DNA of 22,404 bases from Aalborgiella sp031390045. Lineage in GTDB: Bacteria; Pseudomonadota; Gammaproteobacteria; Burkholderiales; Burkholderiaceae_C. A program made the translations under genes and the position numbers. This document shows, piece after piece, positions 7,322 to 15,171 of this stretch (within the stretch, counting starts at the first letter, position 1; the number at the start of each line of letters is the position of its first letter). The notes below the pieces were generated by a model. The model searched no databases. It was not told the DNA's origin and saw only the letters and a program-made list of their open reading frames with translations. Location: positions 1 through 22,404 of the forward strand of contig JANMTB010000138.1 in NCBI GenBank assembly GCA_031390045.1, given 5' to 3'.

Positions 7322-8200
7322 CTAACGATTCGTCAGCTTGGTTTCTAATACTTCATCACGGGTAAATTTGAAGCGTGACACCAGCACGATTTGGTCAGCT
7401 TTTTTACGCATGGCAAGGCTGAAAGCACCAAAAGGTCCTGCATTGTTGGCAATCGCCTGTGCGCGTCGGTCTAAAGTCAAGCTACCTGAACCTTGAATCA
7501 CTTCGGTTGCAAGGATGTTGCCATCATGGTTGACAGTCAAAATCATGGTGAGCGAGCCGTAGAGCTTTTTACCCGCAGCTTCTGGGAAATTGACCGTACC
7601 TTTGGCTTCAATTTTTTGCCTGAGTTGGTCATAGTAAATGGCATAGACTTCTTCGCGTGTTGAAGGGCTGATATAACGCTTTTTCGGACGCTCATTTTCC
7701 TGAGTTATGCGCCGTTCAATCTCCCCTAAAAGCTTGCTTAGTTGCCGTCTTTTCTCCTCTTGTGCTTTGGCTTCCGGACTGCTTGGTGCGTTGTTCGGAT
7801 CAGGAACTGGCATTAATGCTAATTGCTTTTTGAGTTGCAGTAATATTTGTGTTTGCTCTGCCTGAAGGTTTTCTAATTTTTGACGCGTGTCTGCATCTGC
7901 TTCACCGATAGAGGTTAGTTCCGAAGCGGGTAAAAACGTTGTCGCTCTACCACTTTCTGCTTCCCCGCCACCAGCCATTGATTTTTGCGCAATAGCTTGC
8001 GCTTTTTCAGGCTTTTCGTTGGTTGTTGCATTGACCAAAATGACTTCTAAGGGGGTGTCCTTGAAGACGCGGTTAAAACTCTCAGGGTCAACAAATCGAA
8101 AAGACAAAAGTAGCACATGCAGCAAAATAGAAAACGCAAGCGCAATTTGCAGTGTGCTGAGCCTTTGTACCCATGATTGAAAAGAGGACTTTATGGCCAT
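7322..8200 (-). CDS. TonB/TolA-like envelope protein
   Basis: This is a 292-residue protein with one N-terminal membrane segment (about residues 19-35, ALAFSILLHVLLLSF), a charged and probably coiled-coil middle rich in Gln, Glu and Lys (about 105-175), and a C-terminal TonB-type domain. In that domain LYGSLTMILTVNHDGNI and ATEVIQGSGSLTLDRRA match the family pattern. TonB proteins carry proton-motive energy from ExbBD to outer membrane receptors. This one lacks the long Pro-Lys repeat of classical TonB and has no exbB/exbD or receptor nearby, so it may instead be a structural TolA/TonB-like protein. The same kind of gene follows the RNB exoribonuclease in other Burkholderiales. It starts 5 bases after that gene's stop. 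Its fold is well supported; its partner is unknown. Confidence 0.82.
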   Translation of the reverse strand: MAIKSSFQSWVQRLSTLQIALAFSILLHVLLLSFRFVDPESFNRVFKDTPLEVILVNATTNEKPEKAQAIAQKSMAGGGEAESGRATTFLPASELTSIGEADADTRQKLENLQAEQTQILLQLKKQLALMPVPDPNNAPSSPEAKAQEEKRRQLSKLLGEIERRITQENERPKKRYISPSTREEVYAIYYDQLRQKIEAKGTVNFPEAAGKKLYGSLTMILTVNHDGNILATEVIQGSGSLTLDRRAQAIANNAGPFGAFSLAMRKKADQIVLVSRFKFTRDEVLETKLTNR

Positions 8201-8205
8201 GTCGC

Positions 8206-10281
8206 TTATTCTGCAGTAGCTTCCGTCGCGATTTCAACGGCTGCTTCCGTATCCGCCATATCGACAGCAATATTCAAGACACCAGCTTCTTCATTTTCAT
8301 CATCGGCCACCTCATTCATGTCCATATCGCCAGTTTGCGCCGCAACACGGATATCAATAATAGTTCCAGATATATCCAGAGTTATTAAATTAATATCACC
8401 CAATTTGACGGTTACTTTCGTGCCACGCTCTAAATTATTCCCACCCATCACGGGAAATACAAGAGGTAATTCATCAGCGCGAACCATATTTTCTTTGAAT
8501 AAAGTTGCGCTAAGTTCTGTAATATTATTTTGTTGTAAATATTTCAATGTCCAATACCGTTCCATGCCGTTTTGGTATTGGTTATAAGCACTATAAGTAT
8601 TATCAAAATTAGAAATAATAGAAAACAAATCAGCGTCTTTGGGCTTGAACGGCGCAACTAGTGGTGCAGTTTTGCCATGCTTGATACAACTAATAATCTG
8701 CCACTGGTTTACCATGTCGGTATAACGACGCAACGGTGAAGTACTCCAAGCATAACTTGGCACACCAATGCCCGCGTGCGGAAGTGCTTTGGTACCCATC
8801 CGCACTTTAACACCTGGCGCCAAGCTGGCTTGGCTGCGGTAAATGCCAGGCACGCCATGCTCAGCTAGTAACTGCCCCCAAGTACTATTTGCTAATATCA
8901 TCGCTTCAGCAACAATTAGATCAAGTGGTGACCCACGTCTTCTCGTGGCTATTTGAACTTGCTCATCGCCACTGATTTTTTTATTATCTAAAATCGGATT
9001 TTCTTCTAGCAGTTTGAAGCTGTAATCAGGACGATTAAACGTCTCAGGTTTGCCTCGCACTATTTCTCGTTTCAGCTTCAAATTATTAGCTAATTTATAT
9101 AAAAATGATAGCGATTCAGGTAATAAATACGACGGCTGCAACTGATTTATACTCCTAAATTCAGTGCTGTTTAACCATTCATCAGTAATGGTGTTCTCTA
9201 AGGTGTCGTGCCGCAAATTAGCAACAATGGATACTAGTTCAATTTTTGATTCAGTCGAAATAATATCTAATGTTGATTCATTAAAAGTAACATACAAAGA
9301 TACTGCGGGGCAGTTATTACCTTCGGCTAAAGTGTAGTTTTTAACCACTGCATCCGGTAGCATGGTTATTTTATTGCCGGGCATATACACGGTAGATAAG
9401 CGTGCTCTCGCAACTTTATCAATATCACTGTTAGGCGCTGCTGCCAATGCTGGTGCTGCAATATGAATACCGACTGTAACTTTGCCAGTTCCTAAACCCT
9501 GTACGGATAATGCATCGTCAATTTCTGTTGTCGCTGAATCGTCGATAGAAAATGCAGAAACCGTGGCAAGTGGTAAAGATTCAGTGATACTCGGTGTAGA
9601 TAATGCAGGAAAACCGATACCTTTCGGGAAATTGTCAAATAAAAACCGTTGCCAATGAAATTGATAGGGTGATGAGATCGCACCAGCTTGCTGCAGCAGT
9701 TCTAGTGGAGGTAATTTTGTTGTGCGAGCAGCTTCAACTACAGCTTTGTATTCTGACGTATTTTTATCAGGTTTAAATAATATTTTGTATAACTGTTCAC
9801 GTATGGGTTCTGGGCAATTGCCATTACCTAAAGATACTGCCCATTCATTTATTTGCAGTAATTGCTGTTTCTTTTTTTCAATTGCAATCAATGCAAGCTG
9901 CACGATCTCGGTGGGTGCTTTTTTAAATCGACCTTTTCCAGCGCGTCGGAAATAATGCGGGGTTTCAAACAAGCAAAACAAGGCTGCCACTTGTTGCTCT
10001 ACGGTGGCTTTGTCGTTGAAATAATCACGCGCTAGGTCTGAAAAGCCAAATTCTTCTTCAGGTGCAAACTCCCAAGCTAAGGCGGGTTCTATCGTCGCTT
10101 GCAACTTCCTCGCTGCAGTAATGAGCTCTGCAGGAGCGGGTTTCTCGAATTCAACCATCACGTATGCGGCTTTCACCTTCACGCGCTTGCCACTGTCGAG
10201 CTCGATTTGGGCTGATGCGTCGGTTTGCGACATGATGCGGCCAGCTAAAAATTTCCCTGATTCTTCAAATAATGCATACAT
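8206..10281 (-). CDS. RNB-domain (RNase II/R family) exoribonuclease
   Basis: This family degrades RNA from the 3' end. The product has 691 residues from the ATG at 10281 (MYALFEESGKF, the family-like N-terminus); in-frame starts at 10290 (ATG) and 10302 (TTG) would add 3 or 7 residues. The N-terminal part is a cold-shock-like RNA-binding region. The catalytic RNB signature FSIDDSATTEIDDALSV lies at about residues 243-260, with three Asp and one Glu where E. coli RNase II has a fourth Asp. RSQASLAPGVKVRMGT and AWSTSPLRRYTDMVNQWQ are the C-terminal RNB motifs. A degenerate S1-like strand region is near the end. It leads the leftward run with the TonB-like gene, mtgA and ruvC. The middle of the gene is very AT-rich (22-35% GC in rows sampled at 9061-9300), its 5' end is not. 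I cannot say whether it acts as RNase II or R. Confidence 0.9.
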   Translation of the reverse strand: MYALFEESGKFLAGRIMSQTDASAQIELDSGKRVKVKAAYVMVEFEKPAPAELITAARKLQATIEPALAWEFAPEEEFGFSDLARDYFNDKATVEQQVAALFCLFETPHYFRRAGKGRFKKAPTEIVQLALIAIEKKKQQLLQINEWAVSLGNGNCPEPIREQLYKILFKPDKNTSEYKAVVEAARTTKLPPLELLQQAGAISSPYQFHWQRFLFDNFPKGIGFPALSTPSITESLPLATVSAFSIDDSATTEIDDALSVQGLGTGKVTVGIHIAAPALAAAPNSDIDKVARARLSTVYMPGNKITMLPDAVVKNYTLAEGNNCPAVSLYVTFNESTLDIISTESKIELVSIVANLRHDTLENTITDEWLNSTEFRSINQLQPSYLLPESLSFLYKLANNLKLKREIVRGKPETFNRPDYSFKLLEENPILDNKKISGDEQVQIATRRRGSPLDLIVAEAMILANSTWGQLLAEHGVPGIYRSQASLAPGVKVRMGTKALPHAGIGVPSYAWSTSPLRRYTDMVNQWQIISCIKHGKTAPLVAPFKPKDADLFSIISNFDNTYSAYNQYQNGMERYWTLKYLQQNNITELSATLFKENMVRADELPLVFPVMGGNNLERGTKVTVKLGDINLITLDISGTIIDIRVAAQTGDMDMNEVADDENEEAGVLNIAVDMADTEAAVEIATEATAE

Positions 10282-10323
10282 AAACACCATTGTCCCATGC
10301 AAAAAGGGGTTGATAATTAGCAG

Positions 10324-11478
10324 ATGGCAACTGGTTTAAATAAATTCTCGCTTTGGCAACAAATATCGCCTATTTTCAAGGGATTTGATGGGCTTTTGGC
10401 GTTGGCTGTAGGACTATTGGCCTGCGCGGGATTGATTGCGATGTATTCGTCCGGCTATGACCACGGCTCGCGCTTCGTCGATCATGCGCGCAATATGCTG
10501 ATTGCGGCAACCGTGATGTTTGTCGTTGCACAAATTCCACCGCAGCGGTTGATGGAGCTGGCTGTGCCGCTTTACCTCTTCGGGGTTGCTTTGTTGATCG
10601 CAGTTGCCATCTTTGGATTGACCAAAAAAGGCGCGAGGCGATGGCTGAACATTGGCATTGTCATTCAGCCCAGTGAAATTCTAAAAATCGCCATGCCACT
10701 GATGCTGGCTTGGTGGTTTCAAAAACGGGAAGGGCAGCTGCGACCACTTGATTTTTTAGTGGCTGGTGTGTTGCTCGCTGTGCCGATTGGACTCATTATC
10801 AAGCAGCCAGACTTAGGCACGGCATTGCTTGTGATGTCTGCAGGTTTGTCAGTGATTTTTTTCGCAGGCTTAAGCTGGAAATTGATAGCACCTCCGGTAG
10901 TGATTGCTATGGTTGGGGTGGCTTTGCTGGTTGCATTTGAAGGGCCACTGTGTGCTGATGGCGTGAATTGGCGCGTGTTGCATGAGTACCAGCGACAGCG
11001 CGTTTGTACTTTGTTAGACCCCACCTTAGACCCGCTCGGTAAAGGCTTTCACATCATCCAAGGCATGATTGCGATTGGGTCTGGAGGCTTGTTTGGCAAA
11101 GGCTTTATGCAGGGTACACAAACGCATTTGGAGTTTATTCCCGAGCGCACCACAGACTTTATTTTTGCCGCTTTTTCAGAAGAGTTTGGTTTATTTGGCA
11201 ACTTGCTGCTCATTGCTGGATTTTTGTTTTTAATCATTCGCGGTTTGATGATTGCACTGGAAGCACCCTCCTTGTTCACGCGTTTGCTGGCCGGTAGCGT
11301 GACCATGATTTTCTTTACCTACGCATTTGTCAATATGGGCATGGTCAGTGGTATTTTGCCAGTGGTTGGTGTGCCATTGCCATTTATCAGCTATGGCGGC
11401 ACCGCGATGGTGACGTTGGGCATGGGTATTGGCATCTTGATGTCTGTGAGCAAATCTAAACGATTGGTGCAATCGTGA
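10324..11478 (+). CDS. rodA: rod shape-determining protein RodA (SEDS glycosyltransferase)
   Basis: RodA is the SEDS-family peptidoglycan glycosyltransferase of the elongation machinery and pairs with PBP2. The 384-residue product is nearly all membrane segments (about ten). RodA-specific signatures are KKGARRWLN, QPSEILKIAMPLMLAWWF, KQPDLGTALLV, and GTQTHLEFIPERTTDFIFA with the catalytic Asp. The C-terminal GVPLPFISYGGTAM is shared with FtsW, but ERTTDFIF and the 384-residue size favour RodA. Its usual partners mreBCD and mrdA do not precede it here; instead a divergent RNase gene begins 42 bases away (21 if the TTG start is used). No good ribosome binding site is visible. Its stop overlaps the next gene's GTG start (GTGA). 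Confidence 0.95.
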   Translation: MATGLNKFSLWQQISPIFKGFDGLLALAVGLLACAGLIAMYSSGYDHGSRFVDHARNMLIAATVMFVVAQIPPQRLMELAVPLYLFGVALLIAVAIFGLTKKGARRWLNIGIVIQPSEILKIAMPLMLAWWFQKREGQLRPLDFLVAGVLLAVPIGLIIKQPDLGTALLVMSAGLSVIFFAGLSWKLIAPPVVIAMVGVALLVAFEGPLCADGVNWRVLHEYQRQRVCTLLDPTLDPLGKGFHIIQGMIAIGSGGLFGKGFMQGTQTHLEFIPERTTDFIFAAFSEEFGLFGNLLLIAGFLFLIIRGLMIALEAPSLFTRLLAGSVTMIFFTYAFVNMGMVSGILPVVGVPLPFISYGGTAMVTLGMGIGILMSVSKSKRLVQS

Positions 11479-12365
11479 CGCTTGGGTTAACCTACCCTGT
11501 TGGCATCATCGGCGTGGGCAATATGGGCGGCGCTATGGCCGTCAATTTGTTGTCGCATGGTTGGCCAGTGAATGTTTGCGATGTAGATGCAGGTAAAACT
11601 GACGCACTAGCGGTTTTGGGTGCAAAAGTTAATGACGACGCTTCGCAAACGGCGCAACATTCAGAGTTGATCATTGTTTGCGTGGTGGATGCATCGCAAA
11701 CAAATGATGTTCTCTTTGGTCTTGCCGGTGCCGTAAATCATATGCAAAGCGGTCAATGCGTCATGCTTTGCCCTACGATTGCACCAGAAGATACTGAGGC
11801 TATCGCCCAGCGATTAGCAGTGTTAGGCATTCACACAATTGATGCCCCCATGTCAGGTGGACCAATCAGGGCTCGTAATGGCAGCATGAGCTTGATGATC
11901 GCTTGTGAGGATGCAGTGTTTGAGACTTACAAAGCGTTGATCAATACACTGTCAAACCAAGTATTTCGCATCAGTGACAAACCTGGTGATGGCGCGCGAA
12001 CCAAGTTGGTCAACAATTTACTGGCAGGTATTAATTTAGCGGGTGCCGCTGAAGTGTTGGCATTAAGCGAACGAATGGGTTTGAATTTAACGACCACTTT
12101 GGATGTGATCGAGCAATCTAGTGGCCAAAGCTGGATAGGCGGTGACCGCTTGCGCCGCGCGATTGCCGATGATTTTGAGCCACGCGCTCACACGACTTTG
12201 CTGGCTAAGGATACCAAACTGGCCGTCGCAGCTGCAAGTATGTTGGGTTTTAAGACACCAATCGGGCAGTTGACAACGGACACCTTTGCACGCGCTTTAG
12301 CGCAAGGTTTTGCAGAGCAAGACGATGCTAGCCTTTTTAAACTCGCGCGCCATGACAACGGATAA
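11475..12365 (+). CDS. NAD(P)-dependent beta-hydroxyacid dehydrogenase
   Basis: This is a 296-residue member of the 3-hydroxyisobutyrate/tartronate semialdehyde/6-phosphogluconate dehydrogenase superfamily. It has an N-terminal Rossmann fold with GIIGVGNMGGAMA at residues 10-22, the substrate-binding DAPMSGGPIRARNGSM at about 123-138, and the catalytic Lys177 in RTKLVNNLLAGINLAGAAE. The C-terminal helical part has AKDTKLAVAAA, the usual KD motif of the family. The GTG at 11475 overlaps the rodA stop (GTGA), which suggests translational coupling. The substrate cannot be fixed from sequence; hydroxyisobutyrate, tartronate semialdehyde and related short hydroxyacids are possible. Neighbouring envelope genes do not help, so no gene symbol is given. 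Confidence 0.88.
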   Translation: MTLGLTYPVGIIGVGNMGGAMAVNLLSHGWPVNVCDVDAGKTDALAVLGAKVNDDASQTAQHSELIIVCVVDASQTNDVLFGLAGAVNHMQSGQCVMLCPTIAPEDTEAIAQRLAVLGIHTIDAPMSGGPIRARNGSMSLMIACEDAVFETYKALINTLSNQVFRISDKPGDGARTKLVNNLLAGINLAGAAEVLALSERMGLNLTTTLDVIEQSSGQSWIGGDRLRRAIADDFEPRAHTTLLAKDTKLAVAAASMLGFKTPIGQLTTDTFARALAQGFAEQDDASLFKLARHDNG

Positions 12366-12864
12366 CTTAGTCTCCCTACCCAATGCTAAATTCATGTGGT
12401 CACATCCCGCGAGAATATTGGCGCTCGGATTTGGTGCGGGTTTGAGCCGTTTTGCGCCTGGCACAGTCGGCACAGCTTGGGCTTGGTTGACCTTTTTGCT
12501 ATTACAAGACTCTATGACGGATGGTTTGTGGGCGCTGCTGATAGCGACTTCGCTCCTGCTCGGCTGGTGGGCATCTACCTTGACGGCCAAACATATGGAT
12601 ATTGCTGACCCAGGCAGCATCGTCTGGGACGAAGTGGTCGCTTTCTGGTTGGTGCTTTGGTTGATCTCTCCCACTGGTTTTTGGGGGCAGTTGGTGGCAT
12701 TTGCACTGTTTCGCTATTTTGATGTAGCAAAACCTGGGCCTGTTGCCTGGGCCGATAAAAACTTCAAAGGCTTAGGTGCCCGCGGTGGTTTTGGCATCAT
12801 GTTTGATGATTTAGTCGCAGCTTTTTGCACTGTCCTGGTCATCGCAGCATGGCGGTTTATCTAA
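12352..12864 (+). CDS. pgpA: phosphatidylglycerophosphatase A
   Basis: PgpA removes the phosphate from phosphatidylglycerophosphate to give phosphatidylglycerol, in the inner membrane. From the ATG at 12352 the product has 170 residues. It contains the family pattern GAGLSRFAPGTVGTAWAW near the N-terminus, DIADPGSIVWDEVVAFW in the middle, and FRYFDVAKPGPVAWAD followed by GFGIMFDDLVA near the end; the repeated acidic pairs are the metal-binding type. Several hydrophobic segments fit a membrane protein. An in-frame TTG 14 codons upstream is unlikely because it lies deep in the previous gene; ATG 12352 overlaps that gene by only 14 bases. In many Burkholderiales pgpA follows thiL; here it follows a dehydrogenase instead. 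Confidence 0.92.
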   Translation: MTTDNLVSLPNAKFMWSHPARILALGFGAGLSRFAPGTVGTAWAWLTFLLLQDSMTDGLWALLIATSLLLGWWASTLTAKHMDIADPGSIVWDEVVAFWLVLWLISPTGFWGQLVAFALFRYFDVAKPGPVAWADKNFKGLGARGGFGIMFDDLVAAFCTVLVIAAWRFI

Positions 12865-12883
12865 AACTATCTCATGCAAGCGT

Positions 12884-13402
12884 ATGATAAATTCTGAAAA
12901 TTTGCTATCAAATTTAGAGCAATTTAGGCAATCATTATGCCGGCTATTGGCTGACTATTTGCTCAAAAAGAAGCTGTACCTCACTACAGCTGAAAGTTGC
13001 ACCGGTGGATTAATCGCGGGCGCCTGCACGGATTTGAGTGGGTCTAGCCAATGGTTTGAGCGTGGATTCGTGACCTACTCCAATGCGGCAAAAACGGACA
13101 TGTTGGGTGTAGATGCCGCATTGATTACGCAGTTTGGTGCTGTGAGCGAGCAAGTCGCTGCCGCTATGGCACTAGGTGCAGTTAAAAACTCGAAAGCGCA
13201 AGTCTCGGTGGCAGTGACCGGTGTTGCTGGCCCAACCGGTGGAAGTCCAGAAAAGCCGGTTGGAACGGTTTGGATTAGTTGGTGTGTGAGCGGTCAAACA
13301 AGCACTGAGCTACACCACTTTGATGGAGACAGGGCTATGGTTCGGGCTTTAACCGTTCAAAGAGCCTTACAAGGACTCATTCAACGATTGGAAAAAATTT
13401 AA
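12884..13402 (+). CDS. pncC: nicotinamide-nucleotide amidase (stand-alone CinA C-terminal domain)
   Basis: PncC deamidates nicotinamide mononucleotide to nicotinate mononucleotide in NAD recycling. The 172-residue product is only the CinA C-terminal domain, without the N-terminal MoCF-like domain of full CinA, as is usual in proteobacteria. Clear motifs are LTTAESCTGGLIAG with Ser38, YSNAAKTDMLGV, FGAVSEQVA, and VAVTGVAGPTGGSPEKPVGTVW. It follows pgpA after 19 bases, a common pgpA-cinA pairing. Its TAA (13400-13402) overlaps the stop of the convergent accD by two bases, leaving no room for a terminator between them. Confidence 0.93.
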   Translation: MINSENLLSNLEQFRQSLCRLLADYLLKKKLYLTTAESCTGGLIAGACTDLSGSSQWFERGFVTYSNAAKTDMLGVDAALITQFGAVSEQVAAAMALGAVKNSKAQVSVAVTGVAGPTGGSPEKPVGTVWISWCVSGQTSTELHHFDGDRAMVRALTVQRALQGLIQRLEKI

Positions 13403-14271
13403 ACCACGGCATCAGCCGATTGGTTTTGCAACATCGCCAGCACATTGGCAATCGTTTTGCGCAGTTCCCGGCGGTCAGAAATAAAATCAACCGCACCTTT
13501 TTGTAGTAAAAATTCGGTGCGCTGGAAGCCTTCCGGCAAGGTGACGCGCACGGTGGATTCAATAACGCGGGGTCCTGCAAAACCAATCAGAGCTTTGGGC
13601 TCTGCAATCACCACATCGCCCATGAAGGCAAAACCAGCGCTGACGCCGCCCATCGTCGGGTCGGTCAAAACGCTGATGAAGGGCAAACCTTTTTTGGCTA
13701 ATTTTGTGAGCGATGCATTGGTTTTAGCCATTTGCATCAAGCTGAGCAAGCCTTCTTGCATTCGCGCACCGCCCGTTGCGGTAAAGCAGATGAAGGGTAC
13801 TTTTTGTTCAATAGCTGTGTGTACGCCACGCACAAAGCGTTCACCCACCACGCTGCCCATGCTGCCGCCCATGAAGTCGAACTCGAAGCAGGCGACAACC
13901 ACATTTATGCTGTGTACCGAACCACCAATGACGACCAAAGCATCGGTTTCTCCCGTGTTTTCGAGCGCCTCTTTCAAGCGTTCTGGGTATTTACGACTGT
14001 CTTTGAATTTGAGTGCATCCACGGGCAGCACTTCTTGCCCGATTTCGTAACGACCTTCTGCATCTAAAAAGCTGTTGAGCCGCGCCCGTGCACCTATCCG
14101 TAGATGGTGGCTGCAACTGGGGCAGACGTTTTGGCTTTGCTCTAAATCGGCTTTGTACAAGACAGTTTCGCAGCTGGGGCATTTGATCCACAAACCTTCT
14201 GGGACGCTGCGCCTGTCTGCAGGGTCAGATTTGAGAATTTTCGGAGGGAGTAATTTTTCTAGCCAACTCAT
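13399..14271 (-). CDS. accD: acetyl-CoA carboxylase carboxyltransferase subunit beta
   Basis: AccD with AccA moves the carboxyl group from biotin to acetyl-CoA, making malonyl-CoA for fatty acid synthesis. The 290-residue product has the N-terminal zinc ribbon with Cys31, Cys34, Cys50 and Cys53 (CPSC...CPSC), then the crotonase-fold carboxyltransferase domain with FMGGSMGSVVGERF, FTATGGARMQEG, TDPTMGGVSAGFAFMGDV and GFAGPRVIE. The ATG at 14271 is preceded by GAAGGA at a good distance. It is the last gene of the leftward asd-fimV-truA-trp run, 48 bases after trpA, the standard trpA-accD neighbourhood in Betaproteobacteria. folC, often next, is absent here; pncC converges instead. Confidence 0.97.
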   Translation of the reverse strand: MSWLEKLLPPKILKSDPADRRSVPEGLWIKCPSCETVLYKADLEQSQNVCPSCSHHLRIGARARLNSFLDAEGRYEIGQEVLPVDALKFKDSRKYPERLKEALENTGETDALVVIGGSVHSINVVVACFEFDFMGGSMGSVVGERFVRGVHTAIEQKVPFICFTATGGARMQEGLLSLMQMAKTNASLTKLAKKGLPFISVLTDPTMGGVSAGFAFMGDVVIAEPKALIGFAGPRVIESTVRVTLPEGFQRTEFLLQKGAVDFISDRRELRKTIANVLAMLQNQSADAVV

Positions 14272-14319
14272 GTGCGTATATCCTTCAAACTTTTGATACT
14301 GAACTATCGTCCAGATACG

Positions 14320-15171
14320 TTATTTTGCAGCCAAAGCAGCGCGAACGCCACTTAAAAATTCGCTGGCTACGCTGACCACTTTGTCTCGGGGCTGATTGTC
14401 TATCAATTGGATGATTTTGCTACCAATAACCACAGCATCGGCCATTTTGCCAATGGTTTGCGCGGTGGCCGCATCGCGAATGCCAAAACCCACACCGACC
14501 GGAATATCGGTCACATGTTTACGAATCTTTGGTAGCATGGTCGCAACGGCGTCGGTATCTAGCGTGCCCGCACCCGTTACGCCTTTGAGCGAGACGTAGT
14601 ACACGTAACCGCTGGCAATGCGAGCGACCTGTGCCATGCGGCTGTCTGTACTGGTGGGTGCAAGCAAGAAGATCAAATCCATGCCGTTTGCTCTGAGATC
14701 GGCAGCAAATGCCTCACATTCTTCAGGTGGGTAGTCCACCACCAGCATGCCGTCTACACCTGCAGCTGCAGCATCATGAATGAAGGCGCTATTTCCGTTG
14801 GACAGAGGCTTGCGTTGATCGTATCGTTCAATCGGGTTCGCATAGCCCATCAACACGAGGGGTGTTTTTTGATCGGTTTTGCGAAAAATACGCACCATCT
14901 CTAGTACTTGCGGCAAACCGATACCAAATGCCAGGGCTTTATCGCCTGCTTTTTGAATGACGGGGCCGTCAGCGGAAGGGTCGCTGAATGGCACACCCAG
15001 CTCAATCACATCCGCACCCGCAGCCACCATACCGTGCATCAGCTCGGGTGTGACGTCTGCAAACGGGAAGCCGGCAGTGACGTAAGGAATCAATGCGGCG
15101 CGGTTTTGTGTCTTCAACGCGGCAAATGTGGATTTGATGCGGTGCAAATGCTTGTTAGTCATGGCATTCAT
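14320..15171 (-). CDS. trpA: tryptophan synthase alpha chain
   Basis: TrpA splits indole-3-glycerol phosphate into indole and glyceraldehyde 3-phosphate; indole passes to TrpB through a channel. The 283-residue TIM-barrel product shows ALIPYVTAGFP, VIELGVPFSDPSADGPVIQ with the catalytic Glu and Asp, LVVDYPPEECE, VYYVSLKGVTGA and GVGFGIRDAATA, the phosphate site. It starts at ATG 15171 overlapping the trpB stop as ATGA; a second ATG three codons later is also possible. The overlap implies coupled translation with its partner subunit. All expected catalytic parts are intact. Confidence 0.97.
   Translation of the reverse strand: MNAMTNKHLHRIKSTFAALKTQNRAALIPYVTAGFPFADVTPELMHGMVAAGADVIELGVPFSDPSADGPVIQKAGDKALAFGIGLPQVLEMVRIFRKTDQKTPLVLMGYANPIERYDQRKPLSNGNSAFIHDAAAAGVDGMLVVDYPPEECEAFAADLRANGMDLIFLLAPTSTDSRMAQVARIASGYVYYVSLKGVTGAGTLDTDAVATMLPKIRKHVTDIPVGVGFGIRDAATAQTIGKMADAVVIGSKIIQLIDNQPRDKVVSVASEFLSGVRAALAAK

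Noticed and set aside
13445..14050. Plus-strand ORF of 201 codons opposite accD
   Set aside because: Shadow of the conserved accD reading frame; no ribosome binding site or recognisable motif.
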